Shown: positions 43,962 through 51,614 of the stretch, piece by piece
Position numbering within the stretch: position 1 is the stretch's first letter
Layout: each line of letters opens with the position of its first letter
Source of the DNA: Eubacteriales bacterium
GTDB taxonomy: Bacteria > Bacillota > Clostridia > Lachnospirales > Lachnospiraceae
Reading direction: 5' to 3'
Assembly (NCBI GenBank): GCA_030536575.1
Contig: JAUNPS010000016.1
Location: forward strand, 21,327-85,326
DNA length: 64,000 nucleotides
Made by a program: the position numbers and the translations under genes
The notes under the pieces: generated by a model
Database searches by the model: none
Told to the model about the DNA's origin: nothing
What the model saw: the letters and a program-made list of their open reading frames with translations, nothing else

Positions 43962-43995
43962 TTTTACCTTAGGCAAAATTTTGCCTAGGGTAAAA
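43962..43995. repeat. palindrome 4, 34 bp
   Basis: Outer arms TTTTACC/GGTAAAA, inner TAGGCAAAATTTTGCCTA, one T-G mismatch between them. Shares the 16-bp AGGCAAAATTTTGCCT core with palindrome 1. Confidence 0.85.
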
Positions 43996-44400
43996 TATGG
44001 AATGTGGAATTAGGCAGCAGTTAAGGAAAGTTTTCCTGGGCTGGTTCCGCACCTATGATTTTGTATATCAGGGAAATATTTCTATTTAAAACGGTAAAAA
44101 AGACCCCTATGCTCTAAGCATTGATAAACACTGGAAATTATCAAGTTCTGTTATCTGCTATGGTTGATATCAAATAATTAAAAATAATTTATCTGAAAAA
44201 TTTTCTTGCTTGTCAGAACCGTTTTCCGAATGATTTCACCCGGAATAATTTTCAAAATTGCGGTAGAAAATGTAAACCCCTGAAAGCTTGATAAATCCTA
44301 AGAAATCCTTGCTTTCTGTACATCCAACGAAAGACGTGTTTTATTAATAAATAAATTTATTAACGCAAAAAGTGATTACACTTTTCATCCCCTCACTTCT

Positions 44401-44563
44401 CACCTCGATCTCTTCTGTTTTTCTTGTCTTGCTTGCAAGGCGAGGAAAAAGAAGAATCGACACCCGTTTGCCCTGACGGTTTATGTCTTTCCGAAGGAAA
44501 GCATATACCGGAAGGCTGCAAACGGGTGGAGTCCCTTCCGCTCTGCGGAAGTCTTATAAATAA
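44401..44563. other. hairpin-dense block, candidate origin or structured RNA
   Basis: Perfect stems CACCCGTTTGC/GCAAACGGGTG (44461-44471, 44518-44528), enclosed CTTTCCGAAGGAAAG, adjacent CTTCCGC/GCGGAAG (loop TCT), and CTTGC/GCAAG upstream. Short ORFs across it contradict each other in both strands and lack ribosome sites. Confidence 0.5.
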
Positions 44564-44665
44564 ACACTCTAACAAAAATATATATTTGAAATCTATTATC
44601 AAACAGATATCTTTAATAATATTATAATAATATAATAATAAACGCGCGCGCGAGGGATAAGAATC

Positions 44666-44869
44666 TTAACCGATCTGTAATCCCTGGATGATTTTATTTA
44701 CCGCTTTCACCGTACCGCAAGTATGGTTCCTATCGTCTAAGAACTTTTCCAGTAACGCTGCCTGGTCTGCAAGCTCCTGTGATTTCTTTTTCAACTGAAT
44801 CAGCTGTTCATTGACTAAGGAATCTAATAATTCCCTGTTATCGGAAAGATACTCATAATTGATTTTCAT
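44666..44869 (-). CDS. small helical protein of unknown function, 67 aa
   Basis: MKINYEYLSDNRELLDSLVN followed by a helical stretch with heptads (QLIQLKKKSQELADQAALLE). Probably a coiled coil. Last gene of the leftward run that begins with the replication-initiator-like gene. Not recognised. Confidence 0.6.
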   Translation of the reverse strand: MKINYEYLSDNRELLDSLVNEQLIQLKKKSQELADQAALLEKFLDDRNHTCGTVKAVNKIIQGLQIG

Positions 44870-44897
44870 TTCTCATTTACTCCTTAAAATTAAGATT

Positions 44898-45098
44898 TTA
44901 AACACGTGTGTAGTCCAGCAAAATGGTGTCGCCTGCTGCCGCATGCTTTTCCAGCCACGCATCAAGCGTTTCTTCTGCTATGAGCTTCTTCCTGCCTATT
45001 TTGATAACTGGTAAATCTGGCAAGAAGAAAAATGCTTTCGCCTGTTTCTCGGTTAAATGTAACTTTTCCTGTAACTGTTCTCTTGATAAATAATTCAT
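44898..45098 (-). CDS. excisionase/MerR-like helix-turn-helix protein
   Basis: 66 residues: YLSREQLQEKLHLTEKQAKA, then PVIKIGRKKLIAEETLDAWL, the winged helix of excisionase-family (HTH_17) proteins. Probably the recombination directionality factor for the integrase, although it lies 2 kb from int and reads the other way. Overlaps the HNH-type gene by 4 bases. Confidence 0.75.
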   Translation of the reverse strand: MNYLSREQLQEKLHLTEKQAKAFFFLPDLPVIKIGRKKLIAEETLDAWLEKHAAAGDTILLDYTRV

Positions 45099-45721
45099 TT
45101 GGTAGTCTCCTTTACTGAAAGTGGTAATGCGGATACTTCTATGACTTCTCCGGTCTTCCCATTGATCTTTTCATAAAAGATTGCGGAACCGGTTGGTAAC
45201 TTCAGTATCTGTTCCATAATCTTGAATGCCTGCTCATCGGATGGAAGCTCCCAGCGTTTTCCCTGCTGGTGCTCCATTGCGGTCAGGACTTCATGGATGG
45301 ATGCATTTGTGGTTAATAAATTTGTAGGATGGTTCAATTTTTCTAATGGGGCATTTTTATTCTTGTGATGGCAATGGACTTCCGAAGACGGGTCAATAAT
45401 AAACTGGTCAACGGTCAAATACTTCTCTACGAGCTTATGGACATAGAAGTTTTGCGGCTTTCCATTGGCTGATAAAACAACCCGTGGCCTGTTCCGGTTC
45501 CCGGTAGCTGAGACATTCCGGGAACCTCCATAATAGTGCTTTAAGATTCTGGGCTTGTTATGCGCCAGGGAGATTACACGCCCATGGCTGGTAATGAAAT
45601 ACTTCGGATGATGCGGAACCATCTGCGTGGCTATTTCGCCTTCTTCCAGAAGTTCATCCGCGCGGGTATCTTCCCACTTCTGTAGGTACTTGTTTATTAA
45701 TTCGTATGATGCTTTTTCCAT
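45095..45721 (-). CDS. HNH-endonuclease-like protein
   Basis: 208 residues. Seen: a NUMOD4-like N-terminal region (YFITSHGRVISLAHN) and HCHHKNKNAPLEKLNHPTNL near 126-145, comparable to the HNH_3 motif of homing-type endonucleases, though the spacing is slightly different. Coupled to the excisionase-like gene. May be a homing endonuclease relic or a conserved plasmid accessory protein; catalytic activity uncertain. Confidence 0.62.
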   Translation of the reverse strand: MEKASYELINKYLQKWEDTRADELLEEGEIATQMVPHHPKYFITSHGRVISLAHNKPRILKHYYGGSRNVSATGNRNRPRVVLSANGKPQNFYVHKLVEKYLTVDQFIIDPSSEVHCHHKNKNAPLEKLNHPTNLLTTNASIHEVLTAMEHQQGKRWELPSDEQAFKIMEQILKLPTGSAIFYEKINGKTGEVIEVSALPLSVKETTK

Positions 45722-45883
45722 ATTTGATTTTCCTTTCCGGCCTGCGGTATGCTGCTGGCCTATGTGTAAAATGTTGAGTGGATAAAAAGATGGGTCATGG
45801 TAATGTCCGACATATTATGACATTTTGGTGTTTGAAATTTTGAAAAAAATCCCTTAGAAAATGCTGGAAAAAATCCAATTTTT

Positions 45884-45918
45884 CAAAAACTCAAAAGGCG
45901 CATCCTGGGGCACCTTTT
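45884..45918 (-). terminator. terminator of the replication-initiator-like gene
   Basis: On the minus strand: stem AAAAGGTGC/GCGCCTTTT (one G-T pair), then GAGTTTTTG. Confidence 0.7.
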
Positions 45919-45922
45919 GATC

Positions 45923-46819
45923 TCAACATGAGAAATATGCTTCCACGCCTGCCATGATCTCGCCTATGGCATTCTCCAGGTCTTTCTTTGAGAAAAATTC
46001 AATTCCGTAATGCCGCTTGATGCTCTTGGCACGCTTAACCGGGTCGGGGACTTCTTCCGGGAACATGGACAGCAGGCCGATTAACTGGCGGCGCGTAAAG
46101 ATGACGTCCTGGTACTGCAAAATGAAATCCGTCAGGCACCGGAACCGGACAGGCCTGGCATCCTTGTACTTCTGGTAAATCCGGAAGAGCTGCGCATTGT
46201 ACCCGTCCTGTGTCTCCTGGAAAGCCTTCATCGCTTTCTCAAACCGCTTCTTCCAGGTCTCACAGAATTCCCTGTCCGGTTCTTTATCCTCAATTCGTTT
46301 GGAACGGATTTCCAGCCTGGAATATACGTCCGAGCTTCCATGAGACTCCAGGGCTTTATCATAAGATTCCGTTTCGATGCTGCGGTTCTTAATCGCTATG
46401 GAACGCACCCGGTCAACCTCCCAGAGGTCATGGGTAATATACGTGTTCTCAATGCCATAGGCACAGGAAACCATGCTAATAAGCAGGCGGTACAGCTTCA
46501 GGTAGCGTTCATAGTGTTCGGGGTCATAGCTGTTCAGGCTGAAGTCACAGCGGTTATACTGGTAAGCATGGACGCCGCATGTCTGCATGATGTGTTCCAC
46601 TTCGGTAAGCAGCTCAGAGTAGCATAGGACATTCCCTGTGCTGCGCTTGTTAGGGTTAATCTTGGTAGACGTCCTAACCGTATCCCCGGATGTGTGAGAA
46701 CGGGTTTCTACCTGCAAAGCCAGTTCATCGGGGATGGTCTCAATGATTCCTTCGGATGTGACAGAAAGCGTATGGACGTATCCATCCAGCTTAAAATGCT
46801 CGTTTTTTTCTTGATTCAC
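45923..46819 (-). CDS. putative replication initiator (Rep-like)
   Basis: 298 residues. Contains YQYNRCDFSLNSYDPEHYER (a conserved aromatic/acidic strand seen in plasmid Rep proteins), a basic central part (RLEIRSKRIEDKEPDREFCE) and a C-terminal helical region. Similar proteins are annotated as replication initiation factors on small Clostridial plasmids and integrated elements. I cannot point to an unambiguous HUH motif or catalytic Tyr, so the call rests on overall resemblance and context. Confidence 0.55.
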   Translation of the reverse strand: MNQEKNEHFKLDGYVHTLSVTSEGIIETIPDELALQVETRSHTSGDTVRTSTKINPNKRSTGNVLCYSELLTEVEHIMQTCGVHAYQYNRCDFSLNSYDPEHYERYLKLYRLLISMVSCAYGIENTYITHDLWEVDRVRSIAIKNRSIETESYDKALESHGSSDVYSRLEIRSKRIEDKEPDREFCETWKKRFEKAMKAFQETQDGYNAQLFRIYQKYKDARPVRFRCLTDFILQYQDVIFTRRQLIGLLSMFPEEVPDPVKRAKSIKRHYGIEFFSKKDLENAIGEIMAGVEAYFSC

Positions 46820-47135
46820 AAAGCATGCTCCTTTCTAATTTGGGGGTAGGGCAACCCCTTCCTATAGGGTCTAAAAAGGGTGTCCAAAATACCTACAGGG
46901 TTTCCGGGGTGTAATCACGATGCTTAAAAAGTTACTGGGCTAGGTTTGGGGTCATTTTTGTAAGTTTCTGCAAATTTTAAAAAGTTGAAATAATTCTGAA
47001 AAAATATTTTTAAAAACCTATTGACAATTTAAACAGTTTGTAGTATATGTTACAGCAAGAAAGGTGCCTAATATCGTAGGCACATACAGCATATCTAAAT
47101 CAAAATTCTTTTAAAATCCCCATTGGAACTGGAAA
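46820..47135. other. intergenic region between rep-like and int genes
   Basis: Shared upstream region of two divergent genes. Right part: -35 TTGACA (47021-47026) and -10 TATATG (47044-47049, 17-bp spacer) for int, followed by the inverted repeat GTGCCTA-N6-TAGGCAC (47064-47083), a candidate operator or leader hairpin. Left part holds several GGGT/ACCC-type short repeats close to the rep-like start. Confidence 0.55.
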
Positions 47136-48500
47136 ATGGCACAGAGGAAGGCGGTGGATGTTAAACTTGAGGGTTTAAAATTTAATGGATTAACGTATGA
47201 AAATAATATTTTAAGGAGCAAAAGAATATTGCAGATAACAGAAGAATATAGAGTAGACGGTACATCAGCCCTGTGTGCGGATTTGCAGTACAATGCCAAT
47301 GATTACTTGAAATTTGCCATGGAAAATGGTATGGTAGACTTATCAGGTATTCAAGAAAAAATGATTATGGCAAAAAAGAAAGAGTTATTAAAGAAGCACC
47401 CCTATAAAGTATGGCGGGGGACAGATGGGAAATGGCGCACTTACTTCCCGGACGAAACCAAACCACAAAACAGGCGGATGGTTAAGAAGAAGACCGAAGC
47501 AGAAATCCAGGATGTAATTGTAGAATACTGGAAAGAAGAACTGGAGAATCCTACGGTACGTGAAGTGTATCATGAATGGATTCAACAAAAAGTAGAATAT
47601 GGAGATATTCAGAAAGGAAGTGCAGACAGATACGATACGGATTTTATCAGATTCTTTGAAAAATCCGGCTTTGCAAAGAAACGGATAAAAGAAGTAGGGG
47701 AACGTGAACTAAAAGATTTTATCCGCCGTCAAATTTCTGCCAATAAACTTACAGCGAAAGCCTATGCAGGAATGCGGATTTTAGTCCGTGGTATATGGAT
47801 ATACGCCAAAGAAAATAATTGGACGGACATTTCTATTTCAGCATTTTTTGGTGATCTCAGCATTTCAAGGAATGCATTTCGAAAAGTGGTAAAGGATGAG
47901 GAGGAACTTATGTTTCGGGATGGAGAGGTGGCTGAAATTGCAGCATACGTGAGAGAGAACAAGAACATATGGAACTTAGGAATACTGCTGGTATTTCAGA
48001 CAGGGTTACGAGTCGGAGAATTGTCAGCGCTGAAACGTGAAGACTGGCGTGGGAATAAATTGATGATTCGACGCACAGAAGTTAAGCAAAAAGACGAAAA
48101 TGGTAGGGCGACTGTTTTTGTGAGGGAGTTTACAAAGACGGAATCCGGCATGAGGGAGCTTTATCTATCTGACTGTGGCATTGAGACTCTGGAAGAAATT
48201 GTGAAGATTAATCCAGATGGAGAATACCTTTTTGAAAATTCCCGTGGGAAAAGAATTCGAGGAAATACATTTAATAAGCGGTTTTCTGCAATACAAGAGG
48301 AGCTGGAGCAGCGCCACAGGTCAATCCACAAAGCGCGTGGAGACTATGGGACTAGAATGATTGACGCCGGATGTGACGAATCTTTGGTTATGCGCCAGAT
48401 GGGGCATTCTTCTATTGAGACGACCAAAAAGTATTACTATTATTCCAATAAAACGGCCGCTCGCCAAATGGAGCAGATACAGAAAGCTATCCAAATTTGA
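47136..48500 (+). CDS. int: tyrosine recombinase (integrase)
   Basis: 454 residues. Catalytic residues visible: Arg in QTGLRVGELSALKREDW near 289-305, His-X2-Arg (HKAR) near 394, and GHSSIETTKKYYYYS near 428-442 with the terminal His and Tyr. An AP2-like N-terminal arm-binding segment (YKVWRGTDGKWRTYFPDE) is at about 90-107. The first 75 residues, before KKELLKKHPY, are an unusual extension; an internal start near ATG 47323 or 47329 is possible. Inserts the element into tRNA-Trp; the gene ends 8 bases before the att homology. Confidence 0.92.
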   Translation: MAQRKAVDVKLEGLKFNGLTYENNILRSKRILQITEEYRVDGTSALCADLQYNANDYLKFAMENGMVDLSGIQEKMIMAKKKELLKKHPYKVWRGTDGKWRTYFPDETKPQNRRMVKKKTEAEIQDVIVEYWKEELENPTVREVYHEWIQQKVEYGDIQKGSADRYDTDFIRFFEKSGFAKKRIKEVGERELKDFIRRQISANKLTAKAYAGMRILVRGIWIYAKENNWTDISISAFFGDLSISRNAFRKVVKDEEELMFRDGEVAEIAAYVRENKNIWNLGILLVFQTGLRVGELSALKREDWRGNKLMIRRTEVKQKDENGRATVFVREFTKTESGMRELYLSDCGIETLEEIVKINPDGEYLFENSRGKRIRGNTFNKRFSAIQEELEQRHRSIHKARGDYGTRMIDAGCDESLVMRQMGHSSIETTKKYYYYSNKTAARQMEQIQKAIQI

Positions 48501-48507
48501 TCGAACA

Positions 48508-48623
48508 TATGTTTGATTACCGTTTTGATTACCAGACCATTTCCTGAAAAAGAGAAAAACCGGAAAACCCAGTAAAATCAAGGCTTCCCGGCACACAAAA
48601 AACAGGGGATGAGAGAATCGAAC
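48508..48623. repeat. right attachment-site copy (attR)
   Basis: Counterpart of 36434-36549. Contains two TTTGATTACC direct repeats (48512 on and 48524 on) and the 43-bp identical core 48581-48623, whose right end is the tRNA-Trp T-arm and acceptor 3' strand. Confidence 0.8.
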
Positions 48624-48673
48624 TCCCACTAAAGGTTTTGGAGACCTCTGTCATACCACTTGACCAATCCCCT
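48603..48673 (-). tRNA. tRNA-Trp (anticodon CCA)
   Basis: 71 bases on the minus strand. Acceptor AGGGGAT/ATCCCCT, D-arm GTC/GAC, anticodon stem GAGGT/ACCTT with loop CTCCAAA (anticodon CCA), T-arm GGGAG-TTCGATT-CTCTC. CCA is not encoded. The 3' 21 bases are duplicated at the left end of the element, so integration restored a whole gene. Confidence 0.92.
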
Positions 48674-48697
48674 TTATGTTCTCTTTGAGACTTTTTT

Positions 48698-48726
48698 ACT
48701 ATAGCACGGTTTTTCCCAAAAGTCAA
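48698..48726 (-). promoter_or_regulatory. tRNA-Trp promoter
   Basis: Minus strand: -35 TTGACT (48721-48726), 17-bp spacer, -10 TATAGT (48698-48703), about 25 bases before the tRNA 5' end. Confidence 0.8.
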
Positions 48727-48767
48727 CTAAATTTTCAAATTTTTTCGCACAATTGGGTAAGCTTGTT

Positions 48768-48908
48768 CCTATTCAGACAGTACCTGAGCACTTAGCTGCT
48801 CAGGTACGTAAGAAAGTGATTCAGGAGTGAGCAGGCTCTTTTGCGAAGCAAAACTTAAAATGAGCCTGTGAATCGTTACTGGAACGAGATACGAGTGAAC
48901 AGTAATGG
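48768..48908 (+). mobile_element. 141-bp MITE-like element, copy 2
   Basis: Flanked by the 9-bp direct repeat AAGCTTGTT (48759-48767 and 48909-48917), unlike the duplication of copy 1. About 11 substitutions separate the copies over 138 aligned bases with no gap. Two pairs of changes keep helices intact: GTACCTGAGCA/TGCTCAGGTAC and GATTC/GAATC. Lies on the chromosome, outside the integrative element. The rest of the 48674-49083 gap holds the tRNA promoter and an AT-rich upstream region of the response regulator. Confidence 0.8.
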
Positions 48909-49083
48909 AAGCTTGTTAGGATTCGCACGCCGGATGGATTTCGAATCCCTTTATTGCATAATTTTTGTTTTTCTTAAAGACTCTTCTCCAAAATTATGCT
49001 AAAATATTCCTGTTTGAGGCGGACAAAACGGACAGGACGAACCAGAAAGGAGCCGGAAAACCTTGACTGAAAAGGAAAGAACC

Positions 49084-49788
49084 ATGTACAAAATTTTAGT
49101 AATCGAAGACGACAGCGATATCAACCAGCTTCTGGTGCAGATCCTGAAAAAGGAAAACTACGAACCCTCATCCGCTTTTTCAGGAACCGAGGCCAGACTA
49201 ATGATGAAAATGGAAACCTACGACCTGCTTCTGATGGATCTGATGCTTCCGGGTCTTTGCGGCGAAGAGCTGATCCGGGAAATCCGTCAGGAAAGCCGGG
49301 TTCCCATCCTGGTACTTTCCGCAAAAGGCGGAATCGACGATAAAGTGAAAGCCATGGAGCTGGGCGCAGACGACTATATTACCAAACCATTCGAACAGCG
49401 GGAAGTCCTGGTGCGCATCCAGGCCGCCCTGCGCCGGGCTAACGATTTCGCGGACACACCAAAAACGGAGGCAGCCAAAGAGAGCCGGGCAATCCGCTTT
49501 CAGGAGCTGGAACTGGACCCGGCCGGGATGACAGCAGAAGTCGCCGGCCAGAGCCTGAACCTGACTGCGCACGAATTCCAGATTCTGCAGGTTATGCTGG
49601 AAAATCCGAAGAAAGTCTTTTCCAAGGAAAGCCTGTACGAAGCGGTCTGGAAAAGCGGCTACTACGGGGAGGATAACACCGTCAGCGTCCACGTGAGCAA
49701 CATCCGCAAAAAAATTGCTGCTCTTACCCCGGAAGAATACATCCAGACCGTCTGGGGAATCGGCTACCGCTTAAAGCCATCCAAATGA
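49084..49788 (+). CDS. OmpR-family response regulator
   Basis: 234 residues: receiver domain with acidic pocket Asp9-Asp10 and phosphoacceptor Asp52 (LLMDLMLPG), Lys in YITKPF near 101, and a C-terminal winged helix (LTAHEFQILQVMLENPKKVF, NTVSVHVSNIRKKI). Start ATG 49084 gives the standard MYKILVIEDD; a TTG at 49063 behind AAGGAG would add 7 residues. First gene of a regulator-ABC-kinase module; the kinase lies three genes downstream. Confidence 0.92.
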   Translation: MYKILVIEDDSDINQLLVQILKKENYEPSSAFSGTEARLMMKMETYDLLLMDLMLPGLCGEELIREIRQESRVPILVLSAKGGIDDKVKAMELGADDYITKPFEQREVLVRIQAALRRANDFADTPKTEAAKESRAIRFQELELDPAGMTAEVAGQSLNLTAHEFQILQVMLENPKKVFSKESLYEAVWKSGYYGEDNTVSVHVSNIRKKIAALTPEEYIQTVWGIGYRLKPSK

Positions 49789-49797
49789 AAGGCGGAA

Positions 49798-49816
49798 CTT
49801 TATACTTTCTTTAAAC
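49798..49816 (+). promoter_or_regulatory. candidate response-regulator binding repeats
   Basis: CTTTATAC (49798-49805) and CTTTAAAC (49809-49816) are direct repeats with 11-bp spacing, as bound by OmpR-type dimers, in the gap before the ABC genes. A related third CTTTTTTAAG follows. Confidence 0.45.
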
Positions 49817-49903
49817 TTTTTTAAGGACTAATTTGGAAGATTCCGTTAAGATAAGAACCGTAAGATCAAAGAAACGAGATACAAAAGAAAAATGGAGGAC
49901 ATT

Positions 49904-50827
49904 ATGAGTGAAGACATTGTCTTACGGACAGATCATATCACGAAAACCTACGGAAACCAAAAAGCCCTGTCCGGCGTCAGCATTACCATCAAACGCGGCG
50001 AGATCTACGGCCTGGTCGGGAATAACGGCGCCGGGAAAACCACCTTCATGCGCCTGATCTCCAGCCAGTCCCTCCCGACCGAAGGGAGTCTGCTCCTTTT
50101 CGGGGCCGAAGAAGAGAAAGAGATTCGGAAAGCACGCAGGAGAATCGGCACCCTGATCGAGACTCCCGGCTTCTTTTCTTATATGTCAGCCAGGGAGAAC
50201 CTGGAGTATTTCCGCAGACAGTTTGGGATTCCGGGAAAAGAATGCATTGACGAGGTACTGGAAGAAGTCGGTCTTGCCGACTGCGGAAAGAAGCGCTATA
50301 AAAACTTTTCCTTAGGAATGAAGCAGCGGCTCGGCGTCGCCCTGGCCATCATGCACTCCCCGGAATTTCTGATCCTGGACGAACCCATTAACGGTCTGGA
50401 CCCGGAAGGCATCCTGGAAATGCGTACCCTCCTCCAGGATCTGAACAAAAAGAAAAACATGACGATCTTGATTTCCAGCCACATCCTCTCAGAACTTTCC
50501 AGCGTAGCTACCCGGTATGGATTCCTGAAAAACGGGATCTTAAAAGAAGAGATCTCCGCCCAGGAACTCCTGCGAAAATGCAGCGTCTACCTGGAAGTAA
50601 AGGTTTCCGATTCTAAGAAAGCGGCCGCTCTTCTGGAGACCCGTCTTGGGATCACGGAATATCAGGTCTACCCGGACGACAGCCTGCACATTTTCGAAAA
50701 GATGGAGCAGACCAGGGAGATCAGCCGCCTTCTGGTACAGGAAGGCATCGACCTAGAGCTTCTTGTCAAACGGACGATGGATCTGGAAGGATACTATATG
50801 AATTTGATGGAGGGACAGCAGTCATGA
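49904..50827 (+). CDS. ABC transporter ATP-binding protein, BcrA-like
   Basis: 307 residues. Walker A GNNGAGKTT near 39-47, signature FSLGMKQRLG, Walker B FLILDEPINGLD, and a C-terminal extension as in BcrA/bacitracin-type exporters. Start ATG 49904 after TGGAGG (ATG 49892 precedes the ribosome site). Stop overlaps the permease start (ATGA). Likely antimicrobial-peptide or lantibiotic immunity transporter, regulated by the adjacent two-component pair. Confidence 0.9.
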   Translation: MSEDIVLRTDHITKTYGNQKALSGVSITIKRGEIYGLVGNNGAGKTTFMRLISSQSLPTEGSLLLFGAEEEKEIRKARRRIGTLIETPGFFSYMSARENLEYFRRQFGIPGKECIDEVLEEVGLADCGKKRYKNFSLGMKQRLGVALAIMHSPEFLILDEPINGLDPEGILEMRTLLQDLNKKKNMTILISSHILSELSSVATRYGFLKNGILKEEISAQELLRKCSVYLEVKVSDSKKAAALLETRLGITEYQVYPDDSLHIFEKMEQTREISRLLVQEGIDLELLVKRTMDLEGYYMNLMEGQQS

Positions 50828-51600
50828 ATTATCTTAGAAGTGAATTATACCGAAATCTGCACAGCCGCGGCCTGAAAATAGCCGGGGTCTGCATGCTGGG
50901 AATCTGCGTGGCGGTGATTGGCATCCTTACCTTCTTCAGACAGATCGACACCACTTTCCGCTATGCGAACTGGCAGTATGCACTCAGTCTCTTTTACTGC
51001 AGCGCCGGATCATTTCTCTATCTGGCAGTGATGCTGGAATACTTTATTGATAATAATGAGAAGAAAGAACAGACGGTAAAGCATTCCCTCTCTTTTGGAA
51101 TCACCCGAAAGAAGATTTACGCGCTTCGTTATGTAGATGCGGCCGCAGTCAGCAGTGTATATTTTGCAGTCCTTGGAGGGAGCATCGCACTGTTGACCTA
51201 TGTTTTTCTGGAGCCGTCCGATCCGAAGGTCTGGGGCTATTATGGAAGGATGCTGCTCGGTATTTATCCGCTCCTGCTGGGAGCGCTGGCACTGACCCAC
51301 TGTTTTGTCATGAATATGGAAAACGCGAATATTTCGATTGTACCAGTTATTTCGATTCTGACCGTTCTTCCGCAGGTTCTCGAAATGGCAGGCATGAAGT
51401 TTCCATTCCTGGCGAAAATCGCGCGTTATATGCCAAATGCGCTCGCGCAGATGGGGATTGACATGGAAGGAACGGGAGGGCTGTCATTCACCTGGGACAC
51501 CGCAGCCGGGATTGGAAAATGCTGGCTGGTCGGGATCGCCTGGATCGTGATTTTCGGCCTGATCGGGTACTTCTGGTATCGGAAAAAAGAGATTAAGTAA
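50824..51600 (+). CDS. ABC transporter permease, BcrB-like
   Basis: 258 residues with six hydrophobic segments (for example GVCMLGICVAVIGILTFF and AGIGKCWLVGIAWIVIFGLI) and no large extracellular domain, so of the BcrB/ABC-2 type rather than BceB. Translationally coupled to the ATPase. Confidence 0.85.
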   Translation: MNYLRSELYRNLHSRGLKIAGVCMLGICVAVIGILTFFRQIDTTFRYANWQYALSLFYCSAGSFLYLAVMLEYFIDNNEKKEQTVKHSLSFGITRKKIYALRYVDAAAVSSVYFAVLGGSIALLTYVFLEPSDPKVWGYYGRMLLGIYPLLLGALALTHCFVMNMENANISIVPVISILTVLPQVLEMAGMKFPFLAKIARYMPNALAQMGIDMEGTGGLSFTWDTAAGIGKCWLVGIAWIVIFGLIGYFWYRKKEIK

Positions 51601-51614
51601 ACGGAGGAAGACGC

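Larger units (their letters stand above)
43793..44665. other. AT-rich intergenic stretch with palindrome and structured region
   Basis: About 870 bases with no convincing gene. Contains palindrome 4 (43962-43995), a long AT-rich segment, the hairpin-dense block 44401-44563, and at 44570-44652 an AT-only tract ending in alternating CGCGCGCG. The block resembles a replication-origin region, given the replication-initiator-like gene on the same element, but this is not proven. Confidence 0.45.
36507..48623. mobile_element. 12-kb integrative element in tRNA-Trp
   Basis: Bounded by a 43-bp identical sequence (36507-36549 and 48581-48623), which on the right forms the 3' end of an intact tRNA-Trp gene. 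The tyrosine integrase gene lies beside the right junction, pointing at the tRNA. Contents are AT-richer and unlike the flanks: putative replication initiator, excisionase-like protein, serine recombinase, RHH regulator, SprT-like protein, Uma2, Rpn. No phage structural genes, no relaxase that I recognise and no conjugation genes, so it is a satellite-like or integrated-plasmid-derived element rather than a prophage or full ICE. Confidence 0.85.

Noticed and set aside
44424-44627. Plus- and minus-strand ORFs across the hairpin block
   Set aside because: Both strands are open only because of the inverted repeats; no ribosome sites.
36507-48623. Prophage
   Set aside because: No capsid, terminase, portal, tail or lysis genes; only integration, possible replication and cargo functions.
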